Source: Boesenbergia rotunda (lineage: Eukaryota > Streptophyta > Magnoliopsida > Zingiberales > Zingiberaceae). Taken from it: a stretch of 64,000 nt of DNA. Below are positions 63,261 to 64,000 of the stretch, piece by piece (the stretch's first letter is position 1; each line of letters opens with the position of its first letter). Both the position numbers and the translations under genes were made by a program. The stretch spans positions 1 through 64,000 of the forward strand of contig JAGFNQ010001184.1 in the NCBI GenBank assembly GCA_024364735.1, read 5' to 3'. Under the pieces are notes generated by a model. The model had not been told where the DNA came from. It was given only the letters and a program-made list of their open reading frames with translations, and searched no databases.

Positions 63261-64000
63261 ATGCTTATGTCTTTAAGGCATAAATATGCTAAACGGCACG
63301 GTCGATGGTTGACGGTACGATGGTCGAGAGGACCGGTAAATGGGCCGGTAGACGGGCCGAGCCGTAACAAGTTATGCTATGTTAAGTATGCTATGAATGT
63401 CTTATGAATGATGAAACATGAAAAGTATTTTACTTTATGTATGGGCTTGTACCGGACCGAAGTATGGGTCCAAGGGATGGGCACCTTAAGAACGCCCCGG
63501 TTTTGGACTACCGAAGCTGTCCACGGTTCTGGCCCTACCGGAGCTGGGTAACAGGGATGGACACCTTAAGAACGCCTCGGTTTGGGGACTATCGACTATG
63601 CTGTCCTTACCCTAGTAGGTTGGGGCTCGCGACCTCGGACTTGCTAGGGATGCGCGCTATGATGTATGTATGTGGTACAAGCCGGGGACCCCAAATGATG
63701 TTATGATGATTATGTTTAAGCAAATTAAAAGTATGTTTTAAAAGTTAAGCATCCCTTATGTATATGCATTCCACTCATGCATCCATTCATGTTATGCATT
63801 ATGCTATGATGATAAGATTTTATGCTTACGTTTCATGTTAAGAAGTATGCATGAGAATGAATGATCTATGCCATGATTATGTTAGGAAGATGTTCATATG
63901 CTATGATAGGTTTTATGCCATGCTTAGAATGTTCACTATGTTTATGATTTATGCCATGAATTATGACATGCTTAGAAGGTTCACTATGTTTATGATTTAT

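Larger units (their letters stand above)
61182..64000 (+). repeat. Gypsy LTR J, runs off the window
   Basis: Starts TGTAACGACCCG inside copia I. No gene within 2.8 kb. It contains an antisense tRNA-like segment (61523-61591), four tandem repeats of about 183 bp carrying TTTCGGCCA (62030-62720), ATG-rich repeats (62860-63260), and duplicated GGGATGG.CACCTTAAGAACG units (63475-63620). The layout matches G1's LTR, so it is probably a chromovirus LTR; its end and any internal region lie beyond 64000. Confidence 0.8.

Overview
This window looks like intergenic heterochromatin from a large, repeat-rich flowering-plant genome, probably a monocot, although no species can be fixed from the sequence. 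I find no convincing host gene. Almost every base belongs to LTR retrotransposons nested in one another: Ty1/copia elements of SIRE/Maximus type (LTRs 1.3-1.5 kb, initiator-tRNA-Met primer sites, 1-1.5 kb of non-coding DNA between pol and the 3' LTR), Ty3/gypsy chromoviruses with 2.3-3 kb LTRs (TGTAACG...CGTTACA ends), and one large non-autonomous gypsy-like element with a tRNA-Asp primer site. Element letters are mine.

Left part (1-27065). The 3' end of copia E1 (+) starts the window. Copia A (-) lies inside E1's 3' LTR; A's parts are 2753-8823 and 18138-21009. Copia B (+), 8824-18137, lies inside A's gag. The outer half of A's left LTR has been flipped, so 1346-2752 looks like one intact + LTR but is a chimera of E1 and A. 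The remaining half of E1's LTR (21010-21775) is followed by the 5' LTR of copia C (21776-27065). That LTR is split by gypsy solo LTR S1 (22125-26540, target-site duplication GTGAG), which is itself split by copia solo LTR S2 (24874-26375, TTCCC).

Middle (27066-40391). Copia C (+) has primer site, gag with two zinc knuckles, protease, integrase and reverse transcriptase. It is interrupted by an unclassified non-coding insert (28262 to about 29785) and by chromovirus G1 (30040-38545, duplication AAGTC). G1 has near-identical 3 kb LTRs but has lost most of its reverse transcriptase and all of its RNase H and integrase core. C ends in mid-RT at a single N (40391), probably an assembly join.

Right part (40392-64000). 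Past the N come the 5' end of copia D (-), part of a hairpin-rich copia LTR F, the 3' end of chromovirus H, and copia I (-) inserted in H's LTR. Element K (47371-59366, duplication GGCGC) lies in I's 3' LTR and carries its own solo-LTR insertion L (48857-51183, duplication CTCAG). Gypsy LTR J (61182 to the end) interrupts I's 3' non-coding region.

Working together. The coding modules are gag, protease, integrase, RT and RNase H of retrotransposons, almost all broken by stops, frameshifts or deletions, so most copies were either inactivated in place or moved in trans by relatives. Points of most interest: K's 805-codon ORF of unknown function, broken only by two CAG-to-TAG changes; covarying hairpin minisatellites and family-specific palindromes in three copia LTR families; the LTR flip; a foreign segment with a possible transposon-associated domain in place of B's protease/integrase; and antisense tRNA-like boxes in several gypsy LTR families.
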